From the NCBI GenBank assembly GCA_041389525.1, contig JAWKRR010000035.1, positions 1 to 64,000 of the forward strand: DNA of 64,000 nucleotides. Reading direction: 5' to 3'. Under the pieces are notes generated by a model that saw only the letters and a program-made list of their open reading frames with translations, made no database searches and was not told the origin of the DNA. The DNA is from JACKFB01 sp041389525 (GTDB lineage Bacteria; Myxococcota_A; UBA9042; PHBI01; JACKFB01). The position numbers and the translations under genes were made by a program. Below are positions 8,863 to 19,677 of this stretch, in pieces (positions within the stretch are counted from its first letter, which is position 1; every line of letters starts with the position of its first letter).

Positions 8863-11800
8863 GCGCGCCCACGGGAGGATCGCCTCGCGAGTCGCGGCCG
8901 CGGCGCTGACGCTCGCGCTGTGGGGGTTGGCGTCTCCGGCGTCGGCGCGCCCGCTGACGCTCAACGAGATCTTCGCGATGAGCCAGCACATCGAGTGCGT
9001 GGCGAAGTGCGGCGCTGGGCCCGGGCTGGCCGCGACCTACGAGCAGCACGTGACTTACTGGAGCTGCGCCAGCAAGTGCGGGAACGCGCCGCGCCTGTGG
9101 GAGAAGAACGGTGTTGCGCCGGTGGACGCGGTGGATCTCGAGCTGGCGTTTCACGAGTACCAGCTCGTCGTGAGCGGGGCGACCGGGAAGGAGAAGGTCT
9201 GCTACGCCGACGCGGCCGAGGAGATCGTCGTCCCGAGCGGCTATTGCGTCGGCAGCATCTGCCAGCAGCAGTCGTGTTCGGCCGCGCAGTGCACGTCGAG
9301 CGCGGCCGCGTGCGAGGCGGGGACACAGCCCGCCGGGACCGACCTGTGCTGCGGGCCGAAGACCGTCGACGGGAGCACGCAGAACGCGTGCTGGATGCGG
9401 ACCACGGCGAGGCCGGCGCACTGCACGGACACGGTCTGCGACTTCAAGCCGGCCAGCCCGAGCGTGCTGAGCTGCGGCGACACCGACGGCGACACCATCC
9501 CGAACTGGCTGGAGGCTGCGGGGCTGACGACGCCGAGCTGTAGCCTGGCGCGGCCCTGCGGCTTCACGCAGCGCTGTGCGTGGAGCGCGACGCTGGGCGC
9601 AGGTCAGTGCGTCGCGAGGACCTGTCCGACGAGCGGCTGCACGGCGTTTCACCTGGAGGTCGTCTCCCAAGACGACACCGAGGTCCTGGTCCACGCCTGG
9701 TATGACTTCTCGCCCCTCCCGGCCCGCGCCCTGGACATGCACATCACGTTCAACGGGCAGAAGCTGCGGCTGGCGCAGGCGCGGCCGCTGGCGCCGCTGA
9801 CGCTGCTGGGCAAGGAGCTGGCGACGACCTACATGACGGCCGCCGACTCCGAGGCGGCCATCGTGCGATTGAGCGTGTTCGACGAGGACGGCTCGCACGC
9901 GATCCCGACCGGGCCCATCGCGGAGATCGTCTTTCAGCGGCTGTCTGGCGAGGCCACGGTGGTGGCGTTCGCGGCCCAGGACGCGCTGCAGGCCAAGGCC
10001 ATCGCGCCGCTGCAAGGCTCGGGCGCGGCGTGCAGCGCCAGCAAGGCGTGCGCCGCGGCCTACGAGAGCTGCATCGCCGGCCGCTGCAGCGTGGCGCTGA
10101 CGGACGACGCGCTCTTCGGCAAGCCGGTGTCGGTGAAGCCGTCGAGCGAGCTGCCGACGAAGCTGCGGCTGCGCTATCCCTTCGATGACCCGGCCCAGCC
10201 GCGCTCGGTCGCGCGGGTGCCTGACGCCGACACGCTGTGCGGCCTCATCCCCGAGTGCGTCAACGCGTCGGCTGAGGAGGAGAAATCAGTGTTTTTGGCG
10301 CGCCTCGCCCGGCTGCAAGACGGCGTGGTGAGCGTGTCGAAGTTCGTGCCCGGCGTGGGACAGACGGCCGCCTACCTGGGCGGCGGGTCGGACCACCTGC
10401 GGCTGCCGGTGCACTTCGCGACGGCGTCGGCGGCGGCCGGCGCGGGCGGCGGGACCAGCGCGAGCACGGAGGGGCTCGGCGAGCCGCTCTCGCAGGAGCA
10501 GCAGTCCTTCACCTTCTCGACGTGGTTCTACGCGGAGGAGGCGAGCGCCAGCGACAAGAAGGGCACGCCGCGCGTTCTGTTCTCGCACAACAGCTTCTTG
10601 GAGTTGACGCACCTGGGTCTACAGCTGGTCGAGCACGGCGCCACCGACGGCGGCTCCTTCGACCTGAAGCTCTTCGTGGGGTCGCTGACCCAGAAGGACC
10701 CGCCGCCGGTCCTGGTCACGGCCGCCACGAAGCTGCAGGCGCGGGTCTGGCACCACGCGGCGTTGGTGGTCGACGCGACCAGCGGGATGGCTGACGTCTA
10801 CGTGGATGGCGCGCTGACCGCGTCGCACGCCCTGGGCGCGTCGCCGTCGCCGATCGTCTGCCCGCAGCTCGGGAGCGGCCTGACGATCGGCCTGCACGAA
10901 GAGGGCGACGTGTTGGGCGGGTCGGCGGCCGAGGACGTGTACGTCGCCGAACGCAAGAGCAACCGCTACCGCATCGTGCGCCTGGATCCTCACGGGCTGA
11001 CCCAGGTGGTGGTCCTGAGCGACCCGGTTTACTCGTATCGGGACCCGCACTACAGCGCGATCCTCGACAGGCTGGTCTACAGCTCCAACGAGACCGGGAG
11101 CTGGGAGATCTGGCTGGCCCGCGGCGACGGCAGCGGCAAGCGGCGCATCACCGCCGACTTCGGAGACGTGTCGCGCGGCATCGCGGCGCGGCGGCCCCGG
11201 TGGGCGCCCGACGGCAGCGGCATCGTGTTCGAGAGCAACGCCTTCGACATCTTGGCGCCGGACAATCAGTTCGCGCGCGTCAATCACCTCTTCTACATCC
11301 AGTACGACGCGACCAACGACCAGGTCGCCATCGAGCTGCCCGGTGGCAGCACCGCGACGCAGCTCGACTATCTGGCGCTGCTGGCCGGCGATATCGTCGA
11401 CCTGTACCGGCTGACGGCGTCGGACCCGGCCCACCAGCACACACGGGCGCGCTGGCTGGTCGGCAAGTCGGCCGGCTCGCGGGGCATCTTGGTCTTCGAG
11501 GAGGGGTCATCGACCTTCCGGGAGCGGACCATCCGGCGGGTCACGATCCCGGGCGTCGTCGTCGGCGCGCAGATCGAGCCGATCACGGGCCTGGCGCCGC
11601 CGGTCGCCGCGGGGGGGACCAACAGCGGGGAGGAGCTGTCGCTGCTGGCGAGCCACCGCTCCGTGAGCGCGTTCGGCGCTGCGCTGAAGACGACGGAGCG
11701 CCTCTTCTATGAGCGCACGGTCTCGCGCTTCGAGGCGAACTTCCCGGATTCCGAGCCCGGCGTCGTCGGTGCGGCGGTCGCAGAGGACGGCGCGGCCACG

Positions 11801-14800
11801 GCCGACGGTCGGCCGACGAAGAAGGTACAGGTCCGGTTCCGGCCCTCCGCGTCCCATGACGCCAAGTGCTGGGACCTCAACGGCGACGGCAAGCAGAACG
11901 CCGCCGAGGATGCGAATCAGGACGGTGCCTGGGACACGAAAGACTGCCACGCGACCGACATCGCCTCGATTCACGTCGCCTACGACGCGGCGCGGTGGAC
12001 GCCGGTCCTGTCCAAGCAGTTTGGCACCCCCCCGAAGTCCCTTGCGTTCGAAGCGGGGCCGCAGCTCGCCGCGCTCGGGAAGCAGCTGAGCCTGGCCGCG
12101 GTCGAGGTGGCCGGCGAGTCCGCCGTGCGCGTGCAGGTGAGCAGCCAGGCCAGCGTCGGGTCGACGCGGCTGGCCGCGTGGGGCGGGGCTTCGAGCTTCG
12201 CCGTCGTCGGGCAGGTCCCGCCATCGACAGCGGCCCCCGAGATCGTCGGAGTTCGGGCCGTCGCGGCTGGGACGAACCACTCCCTGGTCTTGGGGACAGA
12301 CGGCCGGGTCACCGCGCTCGGGGACAACACCTACCGGCAAGCCAGCGTCCCGAGCACGCTGGCGACCGAGACCGTCGTAGCGGTCGCGGCCGGCTCACGG
12401 CACTCGCTGGCCTTGACTGCGGGCGGCACCGTCGTCGCCTGGGGCGACGTGTCGCCGGTGATCGGCGCCGATGGCACGGCCACGAGCTTGTGCACCGACT
12501 TCCCGATCTTGGCCGGTCTGCCCACGCTGGAGTCGGGCGTCTGCTCTCGCAGCGGCGAGTTCTGCGATCTCGACACCACCTCGACCTGCACCGGCGGCAC
12601 CGCGACCGCGCCCAACGCGTGCGTTCGCAGCGAGGACCCGGCGCGCGTGCCGTGGGTGTGCAGCGACGGCACGCGGTGCTTTCCCCAGAAGGCCTCGCCC
12701 TGCGCGGCCAGCGCGGCGCCCACCAGCGCCTGCGCGCCGCTGGCGAACGTGGTGGCGATCGCCTCGGGGCCGAAGCACGCGCTGGCGCTCCGGGCGGACG
12801 GGGTGGTCGTCGCGTGGGGCTGCCGGGAGCACAACCAGACGACGATCCCCGCGGGCCTGAAGAAGACGACGTCGATCGCGGCCGGCGACGGCTCGAGCTG
12901 GGAGGTCCACACCGACGGGACCGTCAGCGTGCAGACCACGGGGTTCATGGCGGGCAACCCGTCGAGCGTCATCCCGGACCCCGCGCTGGTCGCGGCCCTC
13001 ACCGATGTCGCCGAGGTCGCGCCGGGCACGGGCTGGGCGATCGTCCGCAAGACCGGCGGCGCGCTGCAGGCCGTGGGCGCGGTCCCCGGCACCGTCCCCG
13101 CAGGCGCCGGGTTCGTCTCTGTGGTCGCCGCGCCCAAATACGCGCTGGCGCTGTCCGCCGACGGGAAGGTCCACGCCATCGGCTTTGCACCGGACGGCGC
13201 GCCGGTCAGCGGTGTGGCAGCGGTCTCGGCCGGCCCGACCCACGCCCTCGCAGCGGCCCTCTGCGTGGCGCGGGACAGCGACGGCGACGGCGGCGTGGGA
13301 CCGGACGAGACCTGCGTCGTCGGCGCGCCCTCCGAGGCGCCCATCCCCGCAAATACCGTGCTGGCGACTGTGCATTTCGAGTGCAAGACCGCGACGTGCG
13401 GCGGCGGCGACCCCTTCGCGTTCCGTCGCGAGACCAGACTCCGCGACTACTGGGTCAAGTCGCTCACCGACCCGACCGCGCCGCCCCAGCAGTTCGAGTC
13501 CCAGGGGCTCTTCGAGTGGGTCGAGGCGGCCGAGTTCGGGCCCAAGGGCGACCGCCTGCTCATGTCGACCATCAGCAACGCGCGGCCAGTGCTGCTCCGC
13601 TCCCACGACCTGGACGACGCGCAGGGCTCCGAGAGCTTGCTGGACAGCCCCACGCGCACGTCCGGCCTGAGCTGGACGCGAAACGAGAGCTACTACGCGT
13701 GCAACTGGGTGGGCGGCCACCTGCACTTTCACAGCAAGCTGTATCGCCAGCCCGAGATCTACCGCGGCCACCGCGGCGGCCTCGACGACCTGCGGATTTA
13801 CTCGGGCAAGCGCAGCGTGGCGTCGATTCGCTCGGAGTTCGAGCGCGGCCACGTGGGGCTCGTGGCGGCGAAGATGGACGGCCAGGTGGACAGTCAGGAT
13901 GGCACCTGCGGCGGCCACGTGGACTGCCCGGACTTTCATCTCTGCATCGGCGCGCAGTGCAAGCTGGCCGCCTGCGACCCGAAGAACCCGGCGAGCTGTC
14001 AGCAGTACGGCGGGCGCTGCACGCTGCGGCCGGTGTCGGCGGGGCAGGCGGAGTCGGGCGCGGACGGCGCGGACTACTCGTGGGTGTGCGCGGCGGACTG
14101 CCAGGCGGACAGCAACTGCTACTCCCAGGAGTGTTTGAACGGCCCGTGCACCCTGTGCGACGACGAGACCAAGACCTGCGTGGAGTGCCAGAACGTCACG
14201 ACCACCCTGGGCGGGCTGACCTACTCGACCGTCGAGGGCTGCCCGGACCAGCTGCGTTGGCGCTGCGACGCCGGCGCCTGCGTGTCCGACTGCTTCGTGA
14301 GCCAGGACGGCGAGAGCGTCTACGTGTGCGACCCGACGCTCGAGTACTGCGATGGCGGCGAGTGCGTGCTGCACGACTGGGGCTGGGAGGACTTCGCGCC
14401 GGCGACCTTCTCGGGGCTGGGCGAGATGCGGCAGCGGCTGCCCCAGATGCCGAGCTTCGGCTGGTACGGCTACTCGCAGGTCGTCTCGCAGGCGGTGCCG
14501 ATCACGGTCAAGGCCTACGGAATCGGCGACTACGGCTCGTCTCCCGAGATCGTCGTCGAGGCGCGCGGCGGCCCCTTCTTCGGCGCCGAGTGGCACGAGA
14601 TCGGGCGGGCGAAGGTGCACGCGACGCGCGAGGACAACGCGCGGGAGCACCGCTTCCTGTCGCGGGCGGTGTTCGACGACCTGCGCGTGCGACTGATCAC
14701 CTCCCCCTACGACAACCCGACGGGGGCCTCGAGCGGGCTCGGCGCGGACGACAAGGACTTCTGCCTGTCGGACGCGAAGGAGACCTGCAAGGTGGCCCCG

Positions 14801-17392
14801 CCGCTGTTCAAGGCGAGCTGCTTGGCCGTCAAGACCGCCGCTTGCTATCGCCGCCCGGCGGGCAGCTTGGCGCAGCTCGGGTACGTCATCGAGCTGCCGG
14901 AGGCGGCGGCGACCGCGGCGTGCAAGGCGCAGGGTTTTGCTGGCTGCCAGCCCGCGAACTCCCTGGGCGCCCAGTATCTGCAGGGCGGGCGGCCCGCGGT
15001 CATCATCACGGCCATCCAGGTCGACGGCGCCGGGGTGCTGAACAAGGCCGACAACACCATCTGCGGCTACGGCGGCTACGGCGCGGACGCGACGAACCCG
15101 CTGGACGCGACAGGCGCCCCGAAGAAGCTCTTCTTCGGCGACGTGACCCAGGAGGGCTCGGTCGAGAAGGACGTGTACTGCGCGGCCAATCCCGCGGCGT
15201 GCACGGCGCCGCCTGCGGGAGGCGAGCTGGTCGCGTTCCCCGCGAGCGCCCAGGGCTTCGGCCTGCTGAACTGCAGCTACTTCGACCCCGCGACCTCCGC
15301 CTTCGCGCGGGTGCAGGTCACCGGCCTCGGCCTGAGCTTCGCCGCGAAGCCGTGGCCGCTCACCTCGGGCTCGGTCGTCCAGGACTCAGGCGACGTCTGC
15401 CTGATCGAGGACGCCTTCGGGCTGACCGAGCCCTGCTACGCGTGGCTGGGCCAGGACCTGACGGTCGACCCGCAGAACCATCCGGTCGACACGCTGTCGT
15501 CGCTTCAGTTCTCGTTGTTTCGCAGCTTTGGCTACGACGGGCAGGCGTCGGACCCGCTGCCGGAGCCGTCGCTGCTGCTCTACGTGGGCGGCTTCAGCGC
15601 GGCGGACGCGGGCCTGGCGGTGCGGCTCAGCGCGGAGGGCAAGTCCACGGACTACGTGGTCACCGCCGCGAACACGACGCTGCTGGCCAAGCTGCAGCAG
15701 GGCAAACGCTTCACCGTGACCATCGCCTCGCAGCCGGCGGCGTCCGGGGGTGGGCGGACCTGCGAGGTCGTCCAGGCGGGCCCGCAGACCATGGGCTCGG
15801 TGGCGACCACCATCAGCGTGGTGTGCGGCACGCCCAGCGCCGTGCAGGTGGCCTGGCAGGGTGTCGGGACCGGCAAGACCGCCAAGCTGCGCGTCCGCGC
15901 GACCACGGCGGCCGGCGCGCTGCTCAAGGACGCGGTGTTCATCCTGGAGGGCGCCGGTCCGAGGCTCGAGTCCTTCCCCGGTGGTCTCGGCGCCAGCTTC
16001 ACGGCGGCCGTCGAGCGCGCGCCCGACGGCTCGGTCTGCACGGTCACGCCAGCGAGCGGCACCCTGACCAGCGGGACGACCCAGGTGAACGTGAGTTGCC
16101 AGGCCGTGCCCTTCAACGCGCTGTCTGTGGCCTTTCAGAACGCCGGAGGGGACCTCACCCTCGGCTTGAGCCCCGGCGGCCAGACCATGAAGGTGCACGC
16201 GGAGGCGGCGAAGAAGGGGCTCGTCGTCTGCAACGCGGGCTCCACCGGCGCCGGTTGCCAGACGCACCTCCCCGACGGCACGTCCCTGGCCTTCCCCGTC
16301 GCCCTCGCCGAGGGGGCGCCCTACCTCGTGGTCATCGACGCGCTGCCGCTGAAGCCGCTGCAGAGCTGCGAGATCGTGAACGGGGCCGGCGTCATGGGGG
16401 CCAGCGGGCCCGCCGCGCCCATCATGGTGACCTGCACGGACGCGCCGCTCAGCGCGGTGCGCGGGCAGATCACGGGCCTCAAGGGCCCCGAGCTCGCGTT
16501 GACGCTGCAGGCGGGCGTGTACGGCTCGGAGACCCTCGTGGCCAAGGCGACGGCGGGCGCGCTGGACCAGCCCATCCCCTACGCGTTCACGCTGAAGCTG
16601 CCCCCAGGCGTGCCGTACTCGATCTCGGTCGACGCCCAGCCGACGTCGCCAAAGCAGCTCTGCGCGCTGCTGGCCCCGGTGGACACGATGCCGCCGGCCA
16701 CCTCGGCCGAGCTCGACGCGGTCAAGGACGTCATCTGCGTCGAGGAGACCGAGCTGGGCCCGACCTACTTGGTGCGCGCGACGATCTCCGGGCTCAAGGG
16801 CAAGGGCCTCCAGCTCAAGCTGAGCGGCGCCGAGACCGCCTCCATCGCGACGTGCAGCCCGGTCCCGGCGGGCGGGTGCAGCGTCACGCACACGTTCTCG
16901 CAGCCGGTGAAGGACTTCGGCGCCTACGAGGTCACCGTGGATCGCCAGCCCTCGAGTCCGCCGCAGCTCTGCACGGTGACCGGCGGCAAGGGTGAGATCG
17001 ACGGCAAGGACGCGGCGGTGACCGTCACCTGCGTCGACGGCAAGCCCGTGACCGTGCACCTCGACAACCCCAGCGCGGACGACGTGAAGATGCACGTGCA
17101 GGCGCATCTGCTGAACTCGGGCGGCGCCAAGGTGGCCGAGCAGCCGGCGGGCGCGAAGCTCGACGTGACGGGCAGCGTGACCTTCGAGCTCGTGGCGCCG
17201 GGGGCCACCACCGCCGCCGCCGTCCCGGCCGGGAGCTACACGCTGCGGATTTGGCTCAACGCGAACATGAACTTCACCAGCGGCCTGCCGAACTTCACCG
17301 ACGACGCCCCGACGAAAGACGTGGCCGTCACGGTGACGAACACCGGCGGCGCCCAGGAAATCACCGTCAGCTACCCGAAGGCGAAGCAATGA
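8849..17392 (+). CDS. Giant secreted mosaic protein (2,847 aa): cohesin-like, split LamG, propeller, RCC1, C-terminal repeats
   Basis: Sec signal at residues 1-34 ending near SPASA. In order: a Cys-rich N-terminus; a cohesin-like domain at about 267-391; a LamG/concanavalin-like domain starting at about 499 (FTFSTWFY, WHHAALVVDA, VYVDGALTAS); TolB-like propeller repeats at about 697-810 (SWEIWLARGDGSGKRRI); a double EF-hand-like loop at about 1007-1034 (DLNGDGKQNAAEDANQDG); RCC1-type repeats at about 1130-1470 (VAAGTNHSLVLGTDGRV); the missing last LamG strands at about 1640 (GGLDDLRIYSGKRSV); Cys knots; then five repeats of about 100 residues at about 2220-2731, each ending in a CTVT...VTC pattern. 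It overlaps the neighbouring genes on both sides. It is uninterrupted over 8.5 kb. I see no catalytic site; an adhesive or structural surface role is inferred. Confidence 0.85.
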   Translation: MNCPKRAHGRIASRVAAAALTLALWGLASPASARPLTLNEIFAMSQHIECVAKCGAGPGLAATYEQHVTYWSCASKCGNAPRLWEKNGVAPVDAVDLELAFHEYQLVVSGATGKEKVCYADAAEEIVVPSGYCVGSICQQQSCSAAQCTSSAAACEAGTQPAGTDLCCGPKTVDGSTQNACWMRTTARPAHCTDTVCDFKPASPSVLSCGDTDGDTIPNWLEAAGLTTPSCSLARPCGFTQRCAWSATLGAGQCVARTCPTSGCTAFHLEVVSQDDTEVLVHAWYDFSPLPARALDMHITFNGQKLRLAQARPLAPLTLLGKELATTYMTAADSEAAIVRLSVFDEDGSHAIPTGPIAEIVFQRLSGEATVVAFAAQDALQAKAIAPLQGSGAACSASKACAAAYESCIAGRCSVALTDDALFGKPVSVKPSSELPTKLRLRYPFDDPAQPRSVARVPDADTLCGLIPECVNASAEEEKSVFLARLARLQDGVVSVSKFVPGVGQTAAYLGGGSDHLRLPVHFATASAAAGAGGGTSASTEGLGEPLSQEQQSFTFSTWFYAEEASASDKKGTPRVLFSHNSFLELTHLGLQLVEHGATDGGSFDLKLFVGSLTQKDPPPVLVTAATKLQARVWHHAALVVDATSGMADVYVDGALTASHALGASPSPIVCPQLGSGLTIGLHEEGDVLGGSAAEDVYVAERKSNRYRIVRLDPHGLTQVVVLSDPVYSYRDPHYSAILDRLVYSSNETGSWEIWLARGDGSGKRRITADFGDVSRGIAARRPRWAPDGSGIVFESNAFDILAPDNQFARVNHLFYIQYDATNDQVAIELPGGSTATQLDYLALLAGDIVDLYRLTASDPAHQHTRARWLVGKSAGSRGILVFEEGSSTFRERTIRRVTIPGVVVGAQIEPITGLAPPVAAGGTNSGEELSLLASHRSVSAFGAALKTTERLFYERTVSRFEANFPDSEPGVVGAAVAEDGAATADGRPTKKVQVRFRPSASHDAKCWDLNGDGKQNAAEDANQDGAWDTKDCHATDIASIHVAYDAARWTPVLSKQFGTPPKSLAFEAGPQLAALGKQLSLAAVEVAGESAVRVQVSSQASVGSTRLAAWGGASSFAVVGQVPPSTAAPEIVGVRAVAAGTNHSLVLGTDGRVTALGDNTYRQASVPSTLATETVVAVAAGSRHSLALTAGGTVVAWGDVSPVIGADGTATSLCTDFPILAGLPTLESGVCSRSGEFCDLDTTSTCTGGTATAPNACVRSEDPARVPWVCSDGTRCFPQKASPCAASAAPTSACAPLANVVAIASGPKHALALRADGVVVAWGCREHNQTTIPAGLKKTTSIAAGDGSSWEVHTDGTVSVQTTGFMAGNPSSVIPDPALVAALTDVAEVAPGTGWAIVRKTGGALQAVGAVPGTVPAGAGFVSVVAAPKYALALSADGKVHAIGFAPDGAPVSGVAAVSAGPTHALAAALCVARDSDGDGGVGPDETCVVGAPSEAPIPANTVLATVHFECKTATCGGGDPFAFRRETRLRDYWVKSLTDPTAPPQQFESQGLFEWVEAAEFGPKGDRLLMSTISNARPVLLRSHDLDDAQGSESLLDSPTRTSGLSWTRNESYYACNWVGGHLHFHSKLYRQPEIYRGHRGGLDDLRIYSGKRSVASIRSEFERGHVGLVAAKMDGQVDSQDGTCGGHVDCPDFHLCIGAQCKLAACDPKNPASCQQYGGRCTLRPVSAGQAESGADGADYSWVCAADCQADSNCYSQECLNGPCTLCDDETKTCVECQNVTTTLGGLTYSTVEGCPDQLRWRCDAGACVSDCFVSQDGESVYVCDPTLEYCDGGECVLHDWGWEDFAPATFSGLGEMRQRLPQMPSFGWYGYSQVVSQAVPITVKAYGIGDYGSSPEIVVEARGGPFFGAEWHEIGRAKVHATREDNAREHRFLSRAVFDDLRVRLITSPYDNPTGASSGLGADDKDFCLSDAKETCKVAPPLFKASCLAVKTAACYRRPAGSLAQLGYVIELPEAAATAACKAQGFAGCQPANSLGAQYLQGGRPAVIITAIQVDGAGVLNKADNTICGYGGYGADATNPLDATGAPKKLFFGDVTQEGSVEKDVYCAANPAACTAPPAGGELVAFPASAQGFGLLNCSYFDPATSAFARVQVTGLGLSFAAKPWPLTSGSVVQDSGDVCLIEDAFGLTEPCYAWLGQDLTVDPQNHPVDTLSSLQFSLFRSFGYDGQASDPLPEPSLLLYVGGFSAADAGLAVRLSAEGKSTDYVVTAANTTLLAKLQQGKRFTVTIASQPAASGGGRTCEVVQAGPQTMGSVATTISVVCGTPSAVQVAWQGVGTGKTAKLRVRATTAAGALLKDAVFILEGAGPRLESFPGGLGASFTAAVERAPDGSVCTVTPASGTLTSGTTQVNVSCQAVPFNALSVAFQNAGGDLTLGLSPGGQTMKVHAEAAKKGLVVCNAGSTGAGCQTHLPDGTSLAFPVALAEGAPYLVVIDALPLKPLQSCEIVNGAGVMGASGPAAPIMVTCTDAPLSAVRGQITGLKGPELALTLQAGVYGSETLVAKATAGALDQPIPYAFTLKLPPGVPYSISVDAQPTSPKQLCALLAPVDTMPPATSAELDAVKDVICVEETELGPTYLVRATISGLKGKGLQLKLSGAETASIATCSPVPAGGCSVTHTFSQPVKDFGAYEVTVDRQPSSPPQLCTVTGGKGEIDGKDAAVTVTCVDGKPVTVHLDNPSADDVKMHVQAHLLNSGGAKVAEQPAGAKLDVTGSVTFELVAPGATTAAAVPAGSYTLRIWLNANMNFTSGLPNFTDDAPTKDVAVTVTNTGGAQEITVSYPKAKQ

Positions 17393-17463
17393 CCTCACGC
17401 CGCACTCACCACACGCCGCAGCGCCCCCATCACGCCACTCTTGCACTCGACGGAGCCCACCCG

Positions 17464-19677
17464 ATGAACCCGAACCTCTTGCGGTGGTGCGTTGTCCCCG
17501 CCCTCGTCTTCCTCGCGCTGCCGGCGTGGTCCGCGGAGATCCCGTGCGACCCGGCCGACAAGGTCCCCTGCGTCATCCAGGTCGACGACGTCCAGGTGGC
17601 GCGCGTGCCGGGCGTGTTCAAGTTCCAGGCGCGCGTCTCCCAGGCCAAGCTGCCCGTCGGCAAGGGTGAGTTCGCCACGGTGTTCGCGAAGATCACCAGC
17701 GGCGGCGAGGTGCTCTGCGAGGAGAAGTTCTCCAACGTCATCATCGAAGACAGCGTGCTGAACCTCACCATCGGCCAGAACATCAGCTGCGCGCTGCAAG
17801 AGGTCATCGCCGAAAACGACAACCTGAGCTTCGAGATCTGCCTCGGCTCGAGCTCGAGCTGCCTCAAGGAGGTCGCGCTCAGCTCGACGCCCTACGCGGT
17901 CAAGTCGAGCTTCGCCGTGATGGCTCAGCGCGCGCACAAGGCCAGCATCGCGGCCACGGCGTACTACTCGCAGCGCCTGACCGCCGACCGCGACCTGCAT
18001 CTGCGAAAGAAGCTGGGCACGGGCTACTTCGACTTCTACACGCCGGCCACGGGCGCAAACCCGCTCGACGCCACCAACGCCGCGGCGGACGACGGCTGGG
18101 TTCAGTGGACGCCCATCCGCGACACGACGGCGAAGAAGCTGCACGTCGCGGGCAAGGTGCACCTCAGCGACAAGGTCGAGTTCCTCGACGAGCTGATCTT
18201 CCACGCGACGACCACGCGGGCGCTCGGCGGCCTCAACGTGACGGGCGCGACGACCCTGGAGGGCGCGGCGCTCGCCAAGAGCACGCTGTTCGTGGAGGGC
18301 TGGACCTTCCTCAACAGCGGGCACGCCGACGCGACGCTGGTGGTGAAGCCGGGCGTCGGCGGCGCCAAGATCGAGGGGGCCAAGGCGATACAGCTCAGCG
18401 CGCCGTCGGCGATCTCGGTCGACAACACCACGGCGAACGCGGCGGACCTCCTGGTCGGCGGCATCAACAGCCCGGCGGGCGCGGACCCGGCGTCGAGCGG
18501 GGCCCTCTGGCTACAGCGGGGGGCGCCGGGCTGGGTGCAGGTGGATAGCCCGCTGCAGGCGCGGCAGAACGTGACCGTCGACGGCACGACGCGGTTCAAC
18601 GGCAACGTGACCTTCGGGCCGGGCGCCACCATCACGCTGCCGAGCGGTCCGGGGACCACCACCACCGCGAGCGACCCGGACGCGGTCCATTTCGGCACGA
18701 ACTCCAGCACCACCAAGGTCACGCTGGCCGGCGACCTGGACGTCCGAAACCTCACGCTGGCGGGCGACGCCACGTTCCCGGCGGGCAAGACGACGACCTT
18801 CAACAGCACGGTGAGGTTTCTCGGCCCGGTGCAGTGGTCGCCGACTCCGCAGTTCGTGCTGCCCACCGACACCCGAGATCTGACGTTCTCGGGCACGTTG
18901 ACCCTCGGGGGGGCGCTGACCGGCGGGGAGGGGGCGGCGCTTAGGGGGGCGAAGGGGTACTTGCAGTCCTTCGGCTTCGAGACCTTCGGCGGACTGAAGA
19001 TCGACGGCAACAGCGTCACGTCGACGGGGCTGCTCAAGCTGAACCCGACGAACGGGCAGACTGTGCAGGTCGGAGCGGGTGGGCTGGAGTTGCTTGGCTA
19101 CACAACTTTCAGGAAGCACGGGGTCTTCCGGGTGCCAGCCAAGACTGATACCGGCATGTACGTACAGGTCGAGCCCGACGGCGAGTTCACGGCCTTCACG
19201 CCCCAAGGGATCTCGAAATCTGCGGGAGACGGTGTTCTGAGACTTGCGGGGGCGACCGCCGTACGGGTCACTGGGGAACTTCAGATAGAGGGGCGCACGC
19301 GGATGACGTCGTGCCCGGCCGGATTCACGGCGCGGGTGGCGACCGGGTGGGGCGTCTCTTGGGTGATCTGCGAGCGCCTTTGCCCCGCCAACACTCCGAG
19401 CTGCAACGCCAACTACCCTCGGGCTGCGACCATCTGCAATCGGGATGGCGCCCACCTTTGCGATATGGGGGATTGGTACGCTCTGAAGAACTTTGCAAAC
19501 TATGCGCTGCCGGGCCCGACGGGCGCCGTAAACGCCACGTCGATTTGGATCGGCGATAAGGTGGGGGACGACACCGCCATCTGCTCGAACAATGTTGGCC
19601 AGGATACCAACTTCGACGGCACCTGCACTCAGACGGATGTCCGCGGTTACTCCTGCTGCATCACGGCCGTGCAGTGA
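17464..19677 (+). CDS. Secreted fibre-like protein with tail-fibre-type beta repeats and Cys-rich C-terminal domain
   Basis: 737 residues from ATG 17464, which has GGAG upstream and begins a clear Sec signal ending at PAWSA. An in-frame ATG at 17389 overlaps the previous stop as ATGA and may help coupling, but its extra 25 residues contain no signal. The segment LSSTPYAVKSSFAVMAQRA is a hallmark of secreted deltaproteobacterial tail-fibre-like proteins. Residues about 200-600 are low-complexity Gly/Thr-rich strands (LTLAGDATFPAGKTTTF), as expected of a beta-solenoid stalk. The last 130 residues form a Cys-rich tip (ATICNRDGAHLCDMGDW, SIWIGDKVGDD, YSCC). Probably a surface fibre or stalk; binding partner unknown. 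Confidence 0.75.
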   Translation: MNPNLLRWCVVPALVFLALPAWSAEIPCDPADKVPCVIQVDDVQVARVPGVFKFQARVSQAKLPVGKGEFATVFAKITSGGEVLCEEKFSNVIIEDSVLNLTIGQNISCALQEVIAENDNLSFEICLGSSSSCLKEVALSSTPYAVKSSFAVMAQRAHKASIAATAYYSQRLTADRDLHLRKKLGTGYFDFYTPATGANPLDATNAAADDGWVQWTPIRDTTAKKLHVAGKVHLSDKVEFLDELIFHATTTRALGGLNVTGATTLEGAALAKSTLFVEGWTFLNSGHADATLVVKPGVGGAKIEGAKAIQLSAPSAISVDNTTANAADLLVGGINSPAGADPASSGALWLQRGAPGWVQVDSPLQARQNVTVDGTTRFNGNVTFGPGATITLPSGPGTTTTASDPDAVHFGTNSSTTKVTLAGDLDVRNLTLAGDATFPAGKTTTFNSTVRFLGPVQWSPTPQFVLPTDTRDLTFSGTLTLGGALTGGEGAALRGAKGYLQSFGFETFGGLKIDGNSVTSTGLLKLNPTNGQTVQVGAGGLELLGYTTFRKHGVFRVPAKTDTGMYVQVEPDGEFTAFTPQGISKSAGDGVLRLAGATAVRVTGELQIEGRTRMTSCPAGFTARVATGWGVSWVICERLCPANTPSCNANYPRAATICNRDGAHLCDMGDWYALKNFANYALPGPTGAVNATSIWIGDKVGDDTAICSNNVGQDTNFDGTCTQTDVRGYSCCITAVQ

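Noticed and set aside
11866..16995. Plus-strand open frame of 1,709 codons inside the giant gene
   Set aside because: It is an Arg/Gly/Ala-rich shadow of the real 8849-17392 frame, caused by high G+C; no signal, domains or ribosome site.
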